Shown here piece by piece: positions 31,167-39,415 of a stretch of 64,000 nt of DNA. The notes under the pieces were generated by a model. The model was not told the DNA's origin and did no database searches. It was given only the letters and a program-made list of their open reading frames with translations. The DNA is taken from NCBI GenBank assembly GCA_049324875.1, contig JBMONC010000059.1, forward strand, positions 1 through 64,000, in the 5' to 3' direction. Source of the stretch: JAWLHU01 sp049324875. Its GTDB lineage: Bacteria > Bacillota > Sulfobacillia > Symbiobacteriales > Symbiobacteriaceae. Each line of letters starts with the position of its first letter. Position 1 is the stretch's first letter. The position numbers were made by a program, and so were the translations under genes.

Positions 31167-32192
31167 TTACGCCGCCTTCTTCGCCGGTGTGAGGATCCGC
31201 TCCAGGGAGCGCTTCAGCCGGAGTCGATAGGTCCCGACGATCCCGTAGGGCAGGAACATAACCGTACCGATGTAGATCAGGCCCAGGATCAACTGCCAGC
31301 GCTGGAAGAGCGGACTGATGTCGGTCAGCCCCGGCAGCAGGTAGGCCAGCAGGCGGACGGCCGCAGCGCCCAGCACCGGACCGATCAGCGTACCGGCCCC
31401 GCCCAGGATCGTCATCAGCATCACCTCGATGGTCGGTCCCGCCGTGGAGAGCGAGGAGATGGCGAACCGGGTGTCGATGATGGCCATCGCCACGCCGGCG
31501 GCGCCGCCCATCACCCCGGCCATGGTCATCGCCCCCACCTTGTAGGCGGTCACGTTATAGCCCAGGGCCATCGCCCGGTTCTCGTTCTCCCGGATCGCCT
31601 CCAGCACCCGCCCGAAGGGGGACTGGGTGATCCGGCGGACCAGCAGGAAGGCAGCGATCAGCAGCAGCAGTCCGATGAAGTAGTCGTTGGTCCGGTTGGC
31701 CAGCCAGAGCGGCACCCGGACCGAGAGGCCATCCTCGCCGCCGGTGTAGTCCGAGAGCTTCAGCGCCAGCACGTGGCCCACCTCGGCGAAGGCCAGGGTG
31801 ATCATGGCGAAGCCGTGCCCCTTCAGCCGGAGCGAGAGCAGCCCCACCACGGCGGCGATCACGGCGCTGGCCACCAGGCCGGTCAGGATCGCGACCGGGA
31901 AGGCCAGCCCCAGCTTCATCACCCCGGTGGCGATGGAGTAGGCGCCCAGCGCCAGGAAGAGCGAGTGGCCGAAGGAGACGATCCCCGTGTAGCCGATCAG
32001 CAGGTCGTAGGAGAGGGCGAAGATCGCCCAGATGAAGACCTCGGTTCCCCGCTGCAGGTAGTGGGTCGGGGGCCAGGCCCCCGCCGCCTCGGGCAGCAGC
32101 CCGTGGGTGGCCAGCAGCTTGGGCAGCGGCAGCAGGAGGAGCGCCAGGGTCGCCAGGAGGAGCCAGCGGTCCGCCTTGATCCTCTGCAGCAT
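31167..32192 (-). CDS. livM: LivM-type ABC permease
   Basis: This is a 341-residue inner-membrane permease of the branched-chain amino acid (HAAT) importer family with about nine to ten spans. Signatures are GYTGIVSFGHSLFLALGAY and the EAIRENENRAMALGYN coupling loop that contacts the ATPases. The ATG at 32192 shares one base with the livH stop (TGATG). In-frame codons further upstream lie inside livH and were ignored. Together with LivH it forms the membrane channel. Confidence 0.92.
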   Translation of the reverse strand: MLQRIKADRWLLLATLALLLLPLPKLLATHGLLPEAAGAWPPTHYLQRGTEVFIWAIFALSYDLLIGYTGIVSFGHSLFLALGAYSIATGVMKLGLAFPVAILTGLVASAVIAAVVGLLSLRLKGHGFAMITLAFAEVGHVLALKLSDYTGGEDGLSVRVPLWLANRTNDYFIGLLLLIAAFLLVRRITQSPFGRVLEAIRENENRAMALGYNVTAYKVGAMTMAGVMGGAAGVAMAIIDTRFAISSLSTAGPTIEVMLMTILGGAGTLIGPVLGAAAVRLLAYLLPGLTDISPLFQRWQLILGLIYIGTVMFLPYGIVGTYRLRLKRSLERILTPAKKAA

Positions 32193-33112
32193 CAGCCCGA
32201 CCTCCTCCCGCTCAGGTTGAAGAGCCCTTCCGGCTTCAGCAGCAGCACCAGCGCCATCACCGCCACCGGCGCCACCGCCGCCATCTTCGGGAAGAACCAG
32301 GGCAGGAGCTGCTCGGTCAGCCCCAGGAAGATGGCGCCCAGCGCCGTGCCGACGATGGAGCCGAAGCCGCCGATCACCACGACGATGAAGGACTTGAGCA
32401 GGAACTCGCCGCCCATCCCCGGGTAGACCCCGTTGAAGGGGGCGGTGGCAATCCCGCCCAGCGCCGCCAGGGCGGCGCCCACGGCGAAGACCATGGTGAA
32501 GACCTGCCGGACGTTGATCCCCAGGGTCTGGACCATGTCGGCATCCTGCACCCCCGCCCGGATGATGATCCCCACCTTGGTCTTGTTGACCAGCCACCAG
32601 ACCAGCAGCATCATCAAGGCCCCGAAGAGGATCAGGAAGATCCGGTAGGAGGCGAAGTTCTGGTCGCCGATGGAGACCGGCTCGGCGAAGGCCGGCACGA
32701 TCACCAGCCCCTGCGGGTTGGGCGACCAGATCAGCTTCACCGTCTCGTCCAGCACCAGGATCAGCCCCAGGGTGAGCAGCACCAGGAAGATCGGCCGCTT
32801 GTAGAGCGGGCGGATCAGGAAGCGCTCCGTCAGCCAGCCCACCACAAAGCCGGCCAGCGCACCGGCCAGCATGGCGACGAAGAAGCCCCAGGTGGGGGCG
32901 GTGCCGGTGCCGGGGTCGCCGAAGAGCCGGAAGACGGTCAGCCCCACGTAGGCCCCCACCATGAACATGGAGCCGTGGGCGAAGTTGAGCACATGCATCA
33001 ACCCGAAGATCACCGAGAGGCCGACCGCTACCAGGAAGTAGAGCATCCCGATGGCCAGCCCGTTCAGGATGATCGAGACCAGCAGGGGGAAGGTGATCTC
33101 AACCGTACCCAT
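32192..33112 (-). CDS. livH: LivH-type ABC permease
   Basis: This 306-residue permease partner of LivM has ILNGLAIGMLYFLVAVGLSV at the first span, MHVLNFAHGSMFMVGAY and the RAGVQDADMVQTLGIN coupling loop. Length and hydrophobic pattern are normal. It begins one base after livF ends. Confidence 0.92.
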   Translation of the reverse strand: MGTVEITFPLLVSIILNGLAIGMLYFLVAVGLSVIFGLMHVLNFAHGSMFMVGAYVGLTVFRLFGDPGTGTAPTWGFFVAMLAGALAGFVVGWLTERFLIRPLYKRPIFLVLLTLGLILVLDETVKLIWSPNPQGLVIVPAFAEPVSIGDQNFASYRIFLILFGALMMLLVWWLVNKTKVGIIIRAGVQDADMVQTLGINVRQVFTMVFAVGAALAALGGIATAPFNGVYPGMGGEFLLKSFIVVVIGGFGSIVGTALGAIFLGLTEQLLPWFFPKMAAVAPVAVMALVLLLKPEGLFNLSGRRSG

Positions 33113-33113
33113 G

Positions 33114-33833
33114 CTAGACAGCCCTCCCCTTCGTGCTGACGCCCAGATAGGTCGCCTGCAGCTGCTCGTCCTTGATCAGATCGGCCATCAGCCCGCTGTG
33201 GGCCACCAGCCCGTCGTCCAGGATGCAGTAGTGGTCACCGGTGGCCGAGGCCAGCCAGAAGTTCTGCTCCACCAGGACGATGGTGGTGTGCTTCTTCAGC
33301 TCATTGAACGCCTGGGCCAGGTGCTCCACCACGATCGGCGCCAGCCCCTTGGAGGGCTCGTCGATCAGCAGGAGCCGGTTCTCCGCCACCAGCGCCCGGG
33401 AGACCGCCAGCATTTGCTGCTGGCCGCCCGAGAGCCGCCCGCCCTTCTGCTGCCAGAAGCGGCCCAGGTCGGGGAAGAGGTCGAGGATCAGCTCCTTGTG
33501 GGCCGCCAGCTGACCCTTCTTCCGCTCCGCCAGCAGCAGGTTCTCCTCCACCGTCAGGTCGACGAAGACCCCCCGGTCCTCCGGCACATAGCCGATCCCC
33601 TGCCGGGCCACCTCAAAGGGCGCCTTGCCGGCGATCTCCTCCCCGGCGAACTGGATCGAGCCCTGGCTCGGGGGCAGCAGTCCCATGATCGTCTTCAGGG
33701 TGGTGGTCTTGCCGGCGCCGTTCCGGCCCAGCAGACAGGTCACCTCGTCCTCCACGATCGCCATCTCGATCCCCTGGAGGATGTGGAACTGGCCAATGTA
33801 CGTATGGACGCCCGAGAGCTTCAGCAGCGTCAT
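33114..33833 (-). CDS. livF: LivF-type ABC ATPase
   Basis: This 239-residue cytoplasmic ATPase has Walker A GRNGAGKTT, signature LSGGQQQ and Walker B LLLIDEPSKGL, with the LivF-typical GYVPEDRGVF. It overlaps livG by 4 bp. It forms the LivF/LivG pair that powers import. Confidence 0.93.
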   Translation of the reverse strand: MTLLKLSGVHTYIGQFHILQGIEMAIVEDEVTCLLGRNGAGKTTTLKTIMGLLPPSQGSIQFAGEEIAGKAPFEVARQGIGYVPEDRGVFVDLTVEENLLLAERKKGQLAAHKELILDLFPDLGRFWQQKGGRLSGGQQQMLAVSRALVAENRLLLIDEPSKGLAPIVVEHLAQAFNELKKHTTIVLVEQNFWLASATGDHYCILDDGLVAHSGLMADLIKDEQLQATYLGVSTKGRAV

Positions 33834-34582
33834 ACGGCCATCCCTCCCAGGTAGGCGCGGCGGACCTCCGGATCGCCGGCGATCTGCTCCGGCGTCCCCT
33901 CGGCGATCACAGCCCCGCTCTTCAGCACCGTCACCGTGTCGGAAAGGGAGAGGATCAGGTCCATCTTGTGCTCCACCAGCAGGATCGTCTTGCCCGTCGC
34001 CTTGATCCGCTCGACCACCTCGATCACCGCCGGCACATCCTCGTGGGACATGCCCGCCGTCGGCTCATCCAGCAGCAGCAGCTCCGACTCGGTGGCCAGC
34101 AGCATGCCGATCTCCAGCTTCCGCTTGTCCCCGTGGGGCAGGGCGGTGGCGGTCAGCTGCTCCTTGCCGCCCAGGTTGACCTGCCGCAGGATCTCCCGGG
34201 CCCGCTCCTCAAACTCGGCGTAGGCGCTGGCCAGCCGGAGGAAGCGGTAGCCCACGTTGGCCCGTGCCTGCACCGCCAGCCGCACATTCTCCAGCACCGA
34301 GAGGTTCGGGAAGATGTTGGTGATCTGGAAGGAGCGGCCCAGCCCCAGCTGGGCGACGGCGTGGGGCGCCATCCCGGTGATGTCGCGGCCCAGGAACCGG
34401 ACCCGGCCATGGGTCGGCTTGTAGATGCCGCAGATCAGGTTGAAGAGGGTGGTCTTGCCGGCGCCGTTGGGGCCGATCACCGACTGGAAGGCGCCCTTGC
34501 GCACCTTCAGGTTCACGTGGTCCACGGCGACGAGCCCGCCGAACTGGACCGTCAGCTCCTCTGTCTCCAGTATATGTTCCAT
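33830..34582 (-). CDS. livG: LivG-type ABC ATPase
   Basis: This 250-residue ATPase has Walker A GPNGAGKTT, and Walker B LLLLDEPTAGMS. The signature LPHGDKRKLEIGMLLA is the divergent form usual for LivG. FQITNIFPNLSVLENVRL is another family mark. It starts 52 bp after the binding-protein gene. Confidence 0.93.
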   Translation of the reverse strand: MEHILETEELTVQFGGLVAVDHVNLKVRKGAFQSVIGPNGAGKTTLFNLICGIYKPTHGRVRFLGRDITGMAPHAVAQLGLGRSFQITNIFPNLSVLENVRLAVQARANVGYRFLRLASAYAEFEERAREILRQVNLGGKEQLTATALPHGDKRKLEIGMLLATESELLLLDEPTAGMSHEDVPAVIEVVERIKATGKTILLVEHKMDLILSLSDTVTVLKSGAVIAEGTPEQIAGDPEVRRAYLGGMAV

Positions 34583-34634
34583 CGTGACAGGAGAGGGGCG
34601 GGTCCATTCCCGCCCCTCCGCACCCCCCTGGCGC

Positions 34635-35903
34635 TTACTTCTTGGCGTTGACCGGCGGAGCCGTCTCGCTGGGCTTCAGCTCCTGAATCAGCTTGGGCGT
34701 CGGGAAGTCAAAGCCCTCGTTCATGGCCAGCTCCACCAGGTACATGGTCTGCAGGGCCTGATGGTCCTCCTTGCGGAACTCCATCTCACCCTTCGGGCTG
34801 GGGAACTTCATCCCCTCCATGGCGGCCACCAGCTTGTCGGCGTCGGTGTCGCCGCCGGTCTTCTTCAGCCCCTCGACGATGGCGATGCCCGCCGCCATGC
34901 CGCCGCCGGTGAAGAGGTCGGGCAGCTCGCCGTTGTGCTTCTCCTTGTGCCGCTTGATCAGGTAATCGTTGACCGGATTCTTCGGCAGGGTGTGGAAGTA
35001 CTTGACCATGCCGGACATGCCGGCCGCCTTGGCGCCCATGGTCTTCATGGCGGCGAAGTCGGCGATGCCGCCGGTCACCTTCACCTTCTGGTAGACCCCC
35101 TGCTCACCGGCCTGCTGGAACAGCTTGGTGCCGTTGGCGCCCGCCCAGTGGACCACCAGCACCTCCGGCTTCATGGCCAGGATCCGCTGGAAGTACGGGG
35201 TGAAGTCGGTGGTCTCCTGCGGGGCGAAGACGTTCTCCACGGTGGCGCCGTTCGCCTTCATGATCCCTTCCCAGGCGCCGGCGGAGTCCTTGCCCCACTG
35301 GTAGTCGGGGGCGAGCTGGACGATCTTCTTGCCCATCTTGGTGGCGCCCACGGCGCCGGCCAGGGCGTCCTGGCTGGTGTTGGAGCCGGTGCGGAACAGG
35401 TACTTGGAGAAGTTGGCGCCGGTGATGTTGTCAGCCGCCGCCGGCTCGACGATGAAGATCTTCTTGTACTGGTCGATGACGGGAATCATCTGGGTGGCGA
35501 TGCCGGAGGAGACGGTGCCCATGATGAAGTCGGCCTTCCACTCGGTGATCGCCTGCTCGGTCATGGCCTTGCCCACGTCAGGCTTGCCCTGGTCGTCGTA
35601 GACCTTCACCTCGAGCTTGCGGCCCGCGACCTCCATGGTGCCGCCGGTGGCGTACTCCAGGCCGATCTCGAAGCCGCGCAGGCTGTGGGTACCCCAGGCC
35701 TCGAAGAGGCCGCTGCGGGAGGTGACCACGGCGATCTTGACCGGGGGCTTGGGCTCCGCCTTCGGCTGCTCCTGCTTTGGCTCATTGCCCGCTGCGGGCT
35801 GCTGCGGGGTGGTGCTCTTGGTGCCGCCGCAGGCGGTCAGAACCAGCGACAGGGCCAGTGCGCCAGCCAGGAACGATGCGTACAGTTTGCGAGTCTTCTT
35901 CAC
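34635..35903 (-). CDS. LivK-like substrate-binding lipoprotein
   Basis: This is the receptor of the ABC importer (periplasmic-binding protein type I, Leu/Ile/Val family). I start at the GTG at 35903, which gives a lipoprotein signal with lipobox LTAC (Cys25) and GAGGGGGA upstream. A longer frame adds 55 unlikely residues. Residues 26-50 are a Thr/Pro/Lys linker. The mature part has SRSGLFEAWGTHSLRGFEIG and YDDQGKPDVG as in LivJ/K. Ligand is unknown; despite the name these receptors also bind aromatic acids, urea or short amides. First gene of the operon. Confidence 0.88.
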   Translation of the reverse strand: MKKTRKLYASFLAGALALSLVLTACGGTKSTTPQQPAAGNEPKQEQPKAEPKPPVKIAVVTSRSGLFEAWGTHSLRGFEIGLEYATGGTMEVAGRKLEVKVYDDQGKPDVGKAMTEQAITEWKADFIMGTVSSGIATQMIPVIDQYKKIFIVEPAAADNITGANFSKYLFRTGSNTSQDALAGAVGATKMGKKIVQLAPDYQWGKDSAGAWEGIMKANGATVENVFAPQETTDFTPYFQRILAMKPEVLVVHWAGANGTKLFQQAGEQGVYQKVKVTGGIADFAAMKTMGAKAAGMSGMVKYFHTLPKNPVNDYLIKRHKEKHNGELPDLFTGGGMAAGIAIVEGLKKTGGDTDADKLVAAMEGMKFPSPKGEMEFRKEDHQALQTMYLVELAMNEGFDFPTPKLIQELKPSETAPPVNAKK

Positions 35904-36009
35904 GGAATGTAGTCCCCCTCTCCCCATTTCGAGACGGTGCGCCCTTCCCCGGAAGGGGTCGGGCTCGCGACGAGTGCGGGATCCCGCGAACCAAAAGGTG
36001 ACCATGCGG

Positions 36010-36039
36010 ACTATACGATAGACGATTCTATTAATACAA
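36010..36039 (-). promoter_or_regulatory. Promoter of the liv operon
   Basis: On the minus strand TTGTAT (36034-36039) and TATAGT (36010-36015) are 18 bp apart, in a short AT-rich island 105 bp before the receptor gene. Confidence 0.55.
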
Positions 36040-36044
36040 ACGAC

Positions 36045-36062
36045 GGTAACAGGAAGGTAACA
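36045..36062. promoter_or_regulatory. GGTAACA direct repeats upstream of liv promoter
   Basis: GGTAACA at 36045-36051 and 36056-36062 are exactly 11 bp apart. On the transcribed orientation this is TGTTACC-N4-TGTTACC ending 5 bp before the -35. Position and one-turn spacing resemble activator boxes of OmpR/PhoB-type regulators. Confidence 0.5.
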
Positions 36063-36069
36063 AAGCACT

Positions 36070-36100
36070 ACGAGCCCCCTGCCGGATGGTGGGGGCTCGT
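36070..36100 (-). terminator. Terminator after tetR-hydrolase operon
   Basis: ACGAGCCCCC pairs perfectly with GGGGGCTCGT (10 bp, 11-base loop) 23 bp past the metallo-hydrolase stop. TGCTTTGTT follows on the minus strand. Confidence 0.75.
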
Positions 36101-36123
36101 CGGTCGGGGGGGAGCGGGTGGGA

Positions 36124-36786
36124 TCAGGCCTGGTTCAGGTAGGCCTCCATCTGCCGGGCGGGGTGGAGCACCGGGCCGCCGTGGCAGATCTCCAGCCGGA
36201 GGGGCCGCAGCTCCTCCACCAGCCGGCCGCTCCGGACCGCCTCGGCCATGTCGGCGGTGGCGAAGGCGAAGGGCTTGCGCAGCCGCCCGCCGCGGGAGGA
36301 GAAGAGATCGCCCGCCAGCAGCACCTGGTCCTGCTCATGATAGTACGCGACGTGGCCGGGGGAGTGGCCCGGGGTGAAGTAGGGCTGCAGTCCGCCGATT
36401 CGGCTCAGCCTGCCGTCCCCCTCCTCGGGGAGGGGCTGGGCCAGCCCCCGGGGCAGGTTCTGCTCCAGCTTCCGCCGGCGGGGGTAGAGCTGCTGCCCTT
36501 CCAGGTAGGGCAACTCGACCCGGTGGGCGAAGACCGGCACCGGGTACCGCTCCCGGATCCGGGTGACCGCGCCGACGTGGTCCACGTGGCCGTGGGTCAG
36601 GAGAATCCGCCGGAGCGGCCCGGCCTTCAGCCCCTCGATGAAGCGGAGGATCCCCCCGGTCATGAAGGAGAGCCCCCCATCCACCAGGGTGAGCCCCTCC
36701 TCCTCCCGCACCAGCCAGACGGTGACCGGGACGATCAGCCAGGAGCGGAGGCTCCAGATGTGCGGGGAGACCTGTGTGATCCGCAT
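36124..36786 (-). CDS. MBL-fold metallo-hydrolase
   Basis: This 220-residue metallo-beta-lactamase-fold hydrolase is probably dinuclear zinc or iron. The metal motif is THGHVDH. Further ligands are the His in PGHSPGHV, the Asp in LAGDLF and a late His in EICHGGP. It is like glyoxalase II-type thioester hydrolases and other small MBL proteins; the substrate is not evident. It begins 2 bp after tetR and shares its operator, so it is probably induced by whatever TetR senses. Confidence 0.85.
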   Translation of the reverse strand: MRITQVSPHIWSLRSWLIVPVTVWLVREEEGLTLVDGGLSFMTGGILRFIEGLKAGPLRRILLTHGHVDHVGAVTRIRERYPVPVFAHRVELPYLEGQQLYPRRRKLEQNLPRGLAQPLPEEGDGRLSRIGGLQPYFTPGHSPGHVAYYHEQDQVLLAGDLFSSRGGRLRKPFAFATADMAEAVRSGRLVEELRPLRLEICHGGPVLHPARQMEAYLNQA

Positions 36787-36788
36787 CG

Positions 36789-37424
36789 CTACCGCACCTC
36801 CCTTTCAGCGATCTGGATCGAGCCGGTCAGCATCACCTCAAGGGCCAGGTCGAAGGTGGAGGCGAGCCGCTCCATCAACTGGTCAAAGGGCTCCGCGGAG
36901 GCGGCGTAGGTGGCGATGATCCCGTGCAGGGTGAAGAAGCAGGCCCGGGCATAGGCGAGCACCCGCTCCGCCGGCAGGCCCGGGGGGAGCGCCTCCCCTA
37001 CCGCCCGCTGCAGCAGCCCGAAGAGATGGTTCCGTAGCCGGTTCACCTCCAGCTCCGGCTCCGGCTCATCCACCCGGGTGGCCCCGGTGATGAAGAGGGT
37101 GGTGTAGACCGAGCGGTTGGAGAGGCAGAAGTCCAGGAAGACCTGGCTGAGTAGCTTCAGCCGCTCCCGGGGCGCCTGGCGGGGGTCGGAGAGCGCCTGC
37201 TCCATCGCCTCCCGCAGCGCCTGCAGGGGGCCCATGGCCAACTGGTGGAGCAGCGCCTCCTTGTCCTTGAAATAGATGTAGATGGTGGTGTGGGAGCAGC
37301 CCGCCGCCTTGGCGATCTCCCGCATGGTCACCGCATCGAAGCCCCGGGCGGCAAAGAGCTCCCTCGCCGCCTCCAGAATCGCCCGCTTGGTCTCCTCGGA
37401 GCGCTGCTCCTGCCGGTTTGGCAT
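36789..37424 (-). CDS. TetR-family repressor
   Basis: This 211-residue protein has an N-terminal TetR helix-turn-helix (about 10-56: AILEAARELFAARGFDAVT, REIAKAAGCSHTTIYIYFKDKEALL) and a variable all-helical ligand domain. I start at 37424, where AGGAGGG lies 8 bp upstream; an upstream in-frame start runs into the operator region. Three TAACC-N3-GGTTA boxes cover its promoter, so it almost certainly represses itself and the metallo-hydrolase. The ligand is unknown; acyl-CoA-type ligands are common in this subfamily. Confidence 0.9.
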   Translation of the reverse strand: MPNRQEQRSEETKRAILEAARELFAARGFDAVTMREIAKAAGCSHTTIYIYFKDKEALLHQLAMGPLQALREAMEQALSDPRQAPRERLKLLSQVFLDFCLSNRSVYTTLFITGATRVDEPEPELEVNRLRNHLFGLLQRAVGEALPPGLPAERVLAYARACFFTLHGIIATYAASAEPFDQLMERLASTFDLALEVMLTGSIQIAEREVR

Positions 37425-37453
37425 CCCCGATCCCTCCTGAGTCGAACCGTTTC

Positions 37454-37498
37454 TAACCACTGGTTACTAACCGATGGTCATATCATAACCGATGGTTA
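37454..37498. promoter_or_regulatory. Triple TetR operator, TAACC-N3-GGTTA
   Basis: TAACCACTGGTTA (37454-37466), TAACCGATGGTCA (37468-37480) and TAACCGATGGTTA (37486-37498) are three near-identical inverted repeats with centres 14 and 18 bp apart. The last lies between the -35 and -10 of the tetR promoter and the others cover the start of transcription, the standard layout of autorepression. Confidence 0.8.
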
Positions 37499-37510
37499 CT
37501 AGTGAGTCAA
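37482..37510 (-). promoter_or_regulatory. tetR promoter
   Basis: On the minus strand TTGACT (37505-37510) and TATGAT (37482-37487) are separated by exactly 17 bp, five of six matches in each hexamer. Its -35 lies just past the cbiX stop at 37518. Confidence 0.75.
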
Positions 37511-37517
37511 GAGGGAA

Positions 37518-38279
37518 TCAGGGGTCGGTGGATGCCAGCTCCTCCACCCGCTCCACCAGCAGGTCGAGGAGCGCACCCCCCTGGGCCAGCCCCTCCGCCC
37601 CGGCGAGGCGGAAGTCGACGCCGGGAAAGTCGGCCTGCCAGCGGGCCAGGGTCGCCTGCAGCCGGCACATCAGCACCCCGCGGAAGAGGAAGTAGGGGAG
37701 CAGCACCACCCGCCTCGCCCCAAGGGCGAGGCAGCGGGCCAGCCCCTCCTCCACCGACGGGGGGGCCACGTCGCAGTAGGCGCTCTCCACCCGGGCGCAT
37801 CCGGTTACACCCTGCAGGAGGCCGGCCACCTGGCGCAGCCCCCGGTTCGCCTCGGCGTCGCTGGAGCCCCGGCCCACCAGGAGCACCGCCGTCTCGGAGC
37901 GGCAGGGGTCGCCCGCCTCGGCCGCTGCCAGCCGCTGGGCGCAGACCGCCACCAGGGCGGGCTCCACCCCCAGCACCCGGCCATGGCGGAAGGCGAGGTG
38001 TGGGTGGCGCCGGCGGGCGGCCGCCAGCTCCCGGGGCACATCTAGCTTGGCGTGGCCGGCGGCGAAGAGGAAGAGCGGGACCACCCGGACCTCCCGGACG
38101 CCCCGCTGCTCGAGCCCGTCGATGGCCGCCTGGATCGAGGGCTGGGCGTGGTCGAGGAAGGCGGGGGCCACCGGCAGGGGGGCGAGCCGCTCCGCCAGAG
38201 CCCCGGCCAGCTCCAGAAACTGCTGGTTGCCGGCGCGCTCCCGTGAGCCGTGGCCGATCATCAGGACGGCCTGGCTCAT
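37518..38279 (-). CDS. Sirohydrochlorin chelatase, two-domain CbiX/SirB
   Basis: This 253-residue protein has two tandem CbiX-like halves (about 1-120 and 130-250). The first begins MIGHGSRERAGNQQFLELA and the second LVGRGSSDAEANR; only the first keeps the GHG metal-site His. It should insert iron (siroheme) or cobalt into sirohydrochlorin. Its place after the uroporphyrinogen methyltransferase (ATGA overlap) and next to siroheme-dependent reductase favours iron, so it would be SirB. It is the last gene of the operon. Confidence 0.85.
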   Translation of the reverse strand: MSQAVLMIGHGSRERAGNQQFLELAGALAERLAPLPVAPAFLDHAQPSIQAAIDGLEQRGVREVRVVPLFLFAAGHAKLDVPRELAAARRRHPHLAFRHGRVLGVEPALVAVCAQRLAAAEAGDPCRSETAVLLVGRGSSDAEANRGLRQVAGLLQGVTGCARVESAYCDVAPPSVEEGLARCLALGARRVVLLPYFLFRGVLMCRLQATLARWQADFPGVDFRLAGAEGLAQGGALLDLLVERVEELASTDP

Positions 38280-39400
38280 GCCGGCGCCGCCTCCAGCAGG
38301 GTGAGCCGGGCCATCGCCTCGGCCACCTCCTCGCTGGTGGGGGCGGTCAGGGCGGGGTGAAGGCCACCGGCCCGGGCGGCTGTGGCCGACTCCTCCCCCA
38401 GGGCGGCCAGGAGGAGGCCCGGCGCCTGCTCCAGCACCACCCCGGCCAGCCGGGCGAACTCCGCCGCCACCGCCGGCGTCGGGAGGAGGACCGCCCCCAC
38501 CGCCCCGCCGGTGATCGCCTCCCGGAGCAGGTGGGCGGTGGCGGGGGCAAGGGGCCACTCCCAGAGCTCGGCCCCCCGCCGCCGGAAGGGCTCGACCCAG
38601 GCGGGCTCCGCCGGGCCCAGGAGGGGCAACAGGAGCCGCCGGCCGTGCAGGGGGAGCCGCTCCGCCCAGGCCAGCCGCTCCCGCAGGGCTACCACCTCGC
38701 CCACCACCACCATGGCCGGGGGGCGGATCCCCGCCCGCTCCACCAGACTGGCGATGGTTGCCAGGGTGCCGGTCACGGTGAGCTGCTCGGCGGTGGTGCC
38801 CCAGCGGACCACCGCCACCGGGGTCTCGGGCGGCCGGCCCAGGCCGATCAGCCGGGCGGCGGTGGCCGCCAGCGACTCGATCCCCATGTAGATGCAGAGC
38901 GTCCCGGCGCCCCGGGCCAGGTGCTCCCACTCCACCGCCGCCCGGCCGGTGCAGGCGTCGTGGCCCGTCACCAGGGCGACCGAGCCGGAGCGCTCCCGGT
39001 GGGTGACCGGGATCCCCGCGTGGGCCGCCGCGGCCACGGCGGCGGTCACCCCGGGCACCACCCGGTACTCCACCCCGGCCGCCTGCAGCACCTCCGCCTC
39101 CTCGGCGCCCCGGCCGAAGACGAAGGGATCGCCGCCCTTCAGCCGGCAGACCGTCTTGCCCGCCAGCGCCCGCTCCAGCAGGAGCCGGCTGATCTCCGCC
39201 TGCTTCCGGCCGTGGCGGCCGGCCTCCTTGCCCACGTAGATCCGCTCGGCATCGGGGCGGGACTGGGCCACCAGGGCCGGGGAGACCAGCCGGTCGTAGA
39301 CCAGCACATCGGCCGTCTGGATGATCCGGAGCGCCTTGACGGTGACCAGCTCCGGGTCACCGGGGCCGGCGCCCACCAGGTAGACGATCCCCGCCGCCAT
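38276..39400 (-). CDS. cobA: Uroporphyrinogen-III C-methyltransferase fused to a short HemD-like domain
   Basis: Residues 1-245 are a complete SUMT: VYLVGAGPGDPELVTVKA at the SAM site, VYDRLVSP, GKEAGRHG, RLKGGDPFVFGRG and the GIPVTHR loop. It makes precorrin-2 from uroporphyrinogen III. The last 120 residues look like one half of uroporphyrinogen-III synthase (HGRRLLLPLLGP, GAVLLPTPAVAAEFARL, ALGEESATAARAGG). HemD normally has about 250 residues in two lobes, so either the domain is reduced or it serves a non-enzymatic role. ATG at 39400 has AGGAGG upstream; a GTG three bases earlier is possible. Confidence 0.88.
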   Translation of the reverse strand: MAAGIVYLVGAGPGDPELVTVKALRIIQTADVLVYDRLVSPALVAQSRPDAERIYVGKEAGRHGRKQAEISRLLLERALAGKTVCRLKGGDPFVFGRGAEEAEVLQAAGVEYRVVPGVTAAVAAAAHAGIPVTHRERSGSVALVTGHDACTGRAAVEWEHLARGAGTLCIYMGIESLAATAARLIGLGRPPETPVAVVRWGTTAEQLTVTGTLATIASLVERAGIRPPAMVVVGEVVALRERLAWAERLPLHGRRLLLPLLGPAEPAWVEPFRRRGAELWEWPLAPATAHLLREAITGGAVGAVLLPTPAVAAEFARLAGVVLEQAPGLLLAALGEESATAARAGGLHPALTAPTSEEVAEAMARLTLLEAAPA

Positions 39401-39415
39401 CACGCCATCCTCCTC

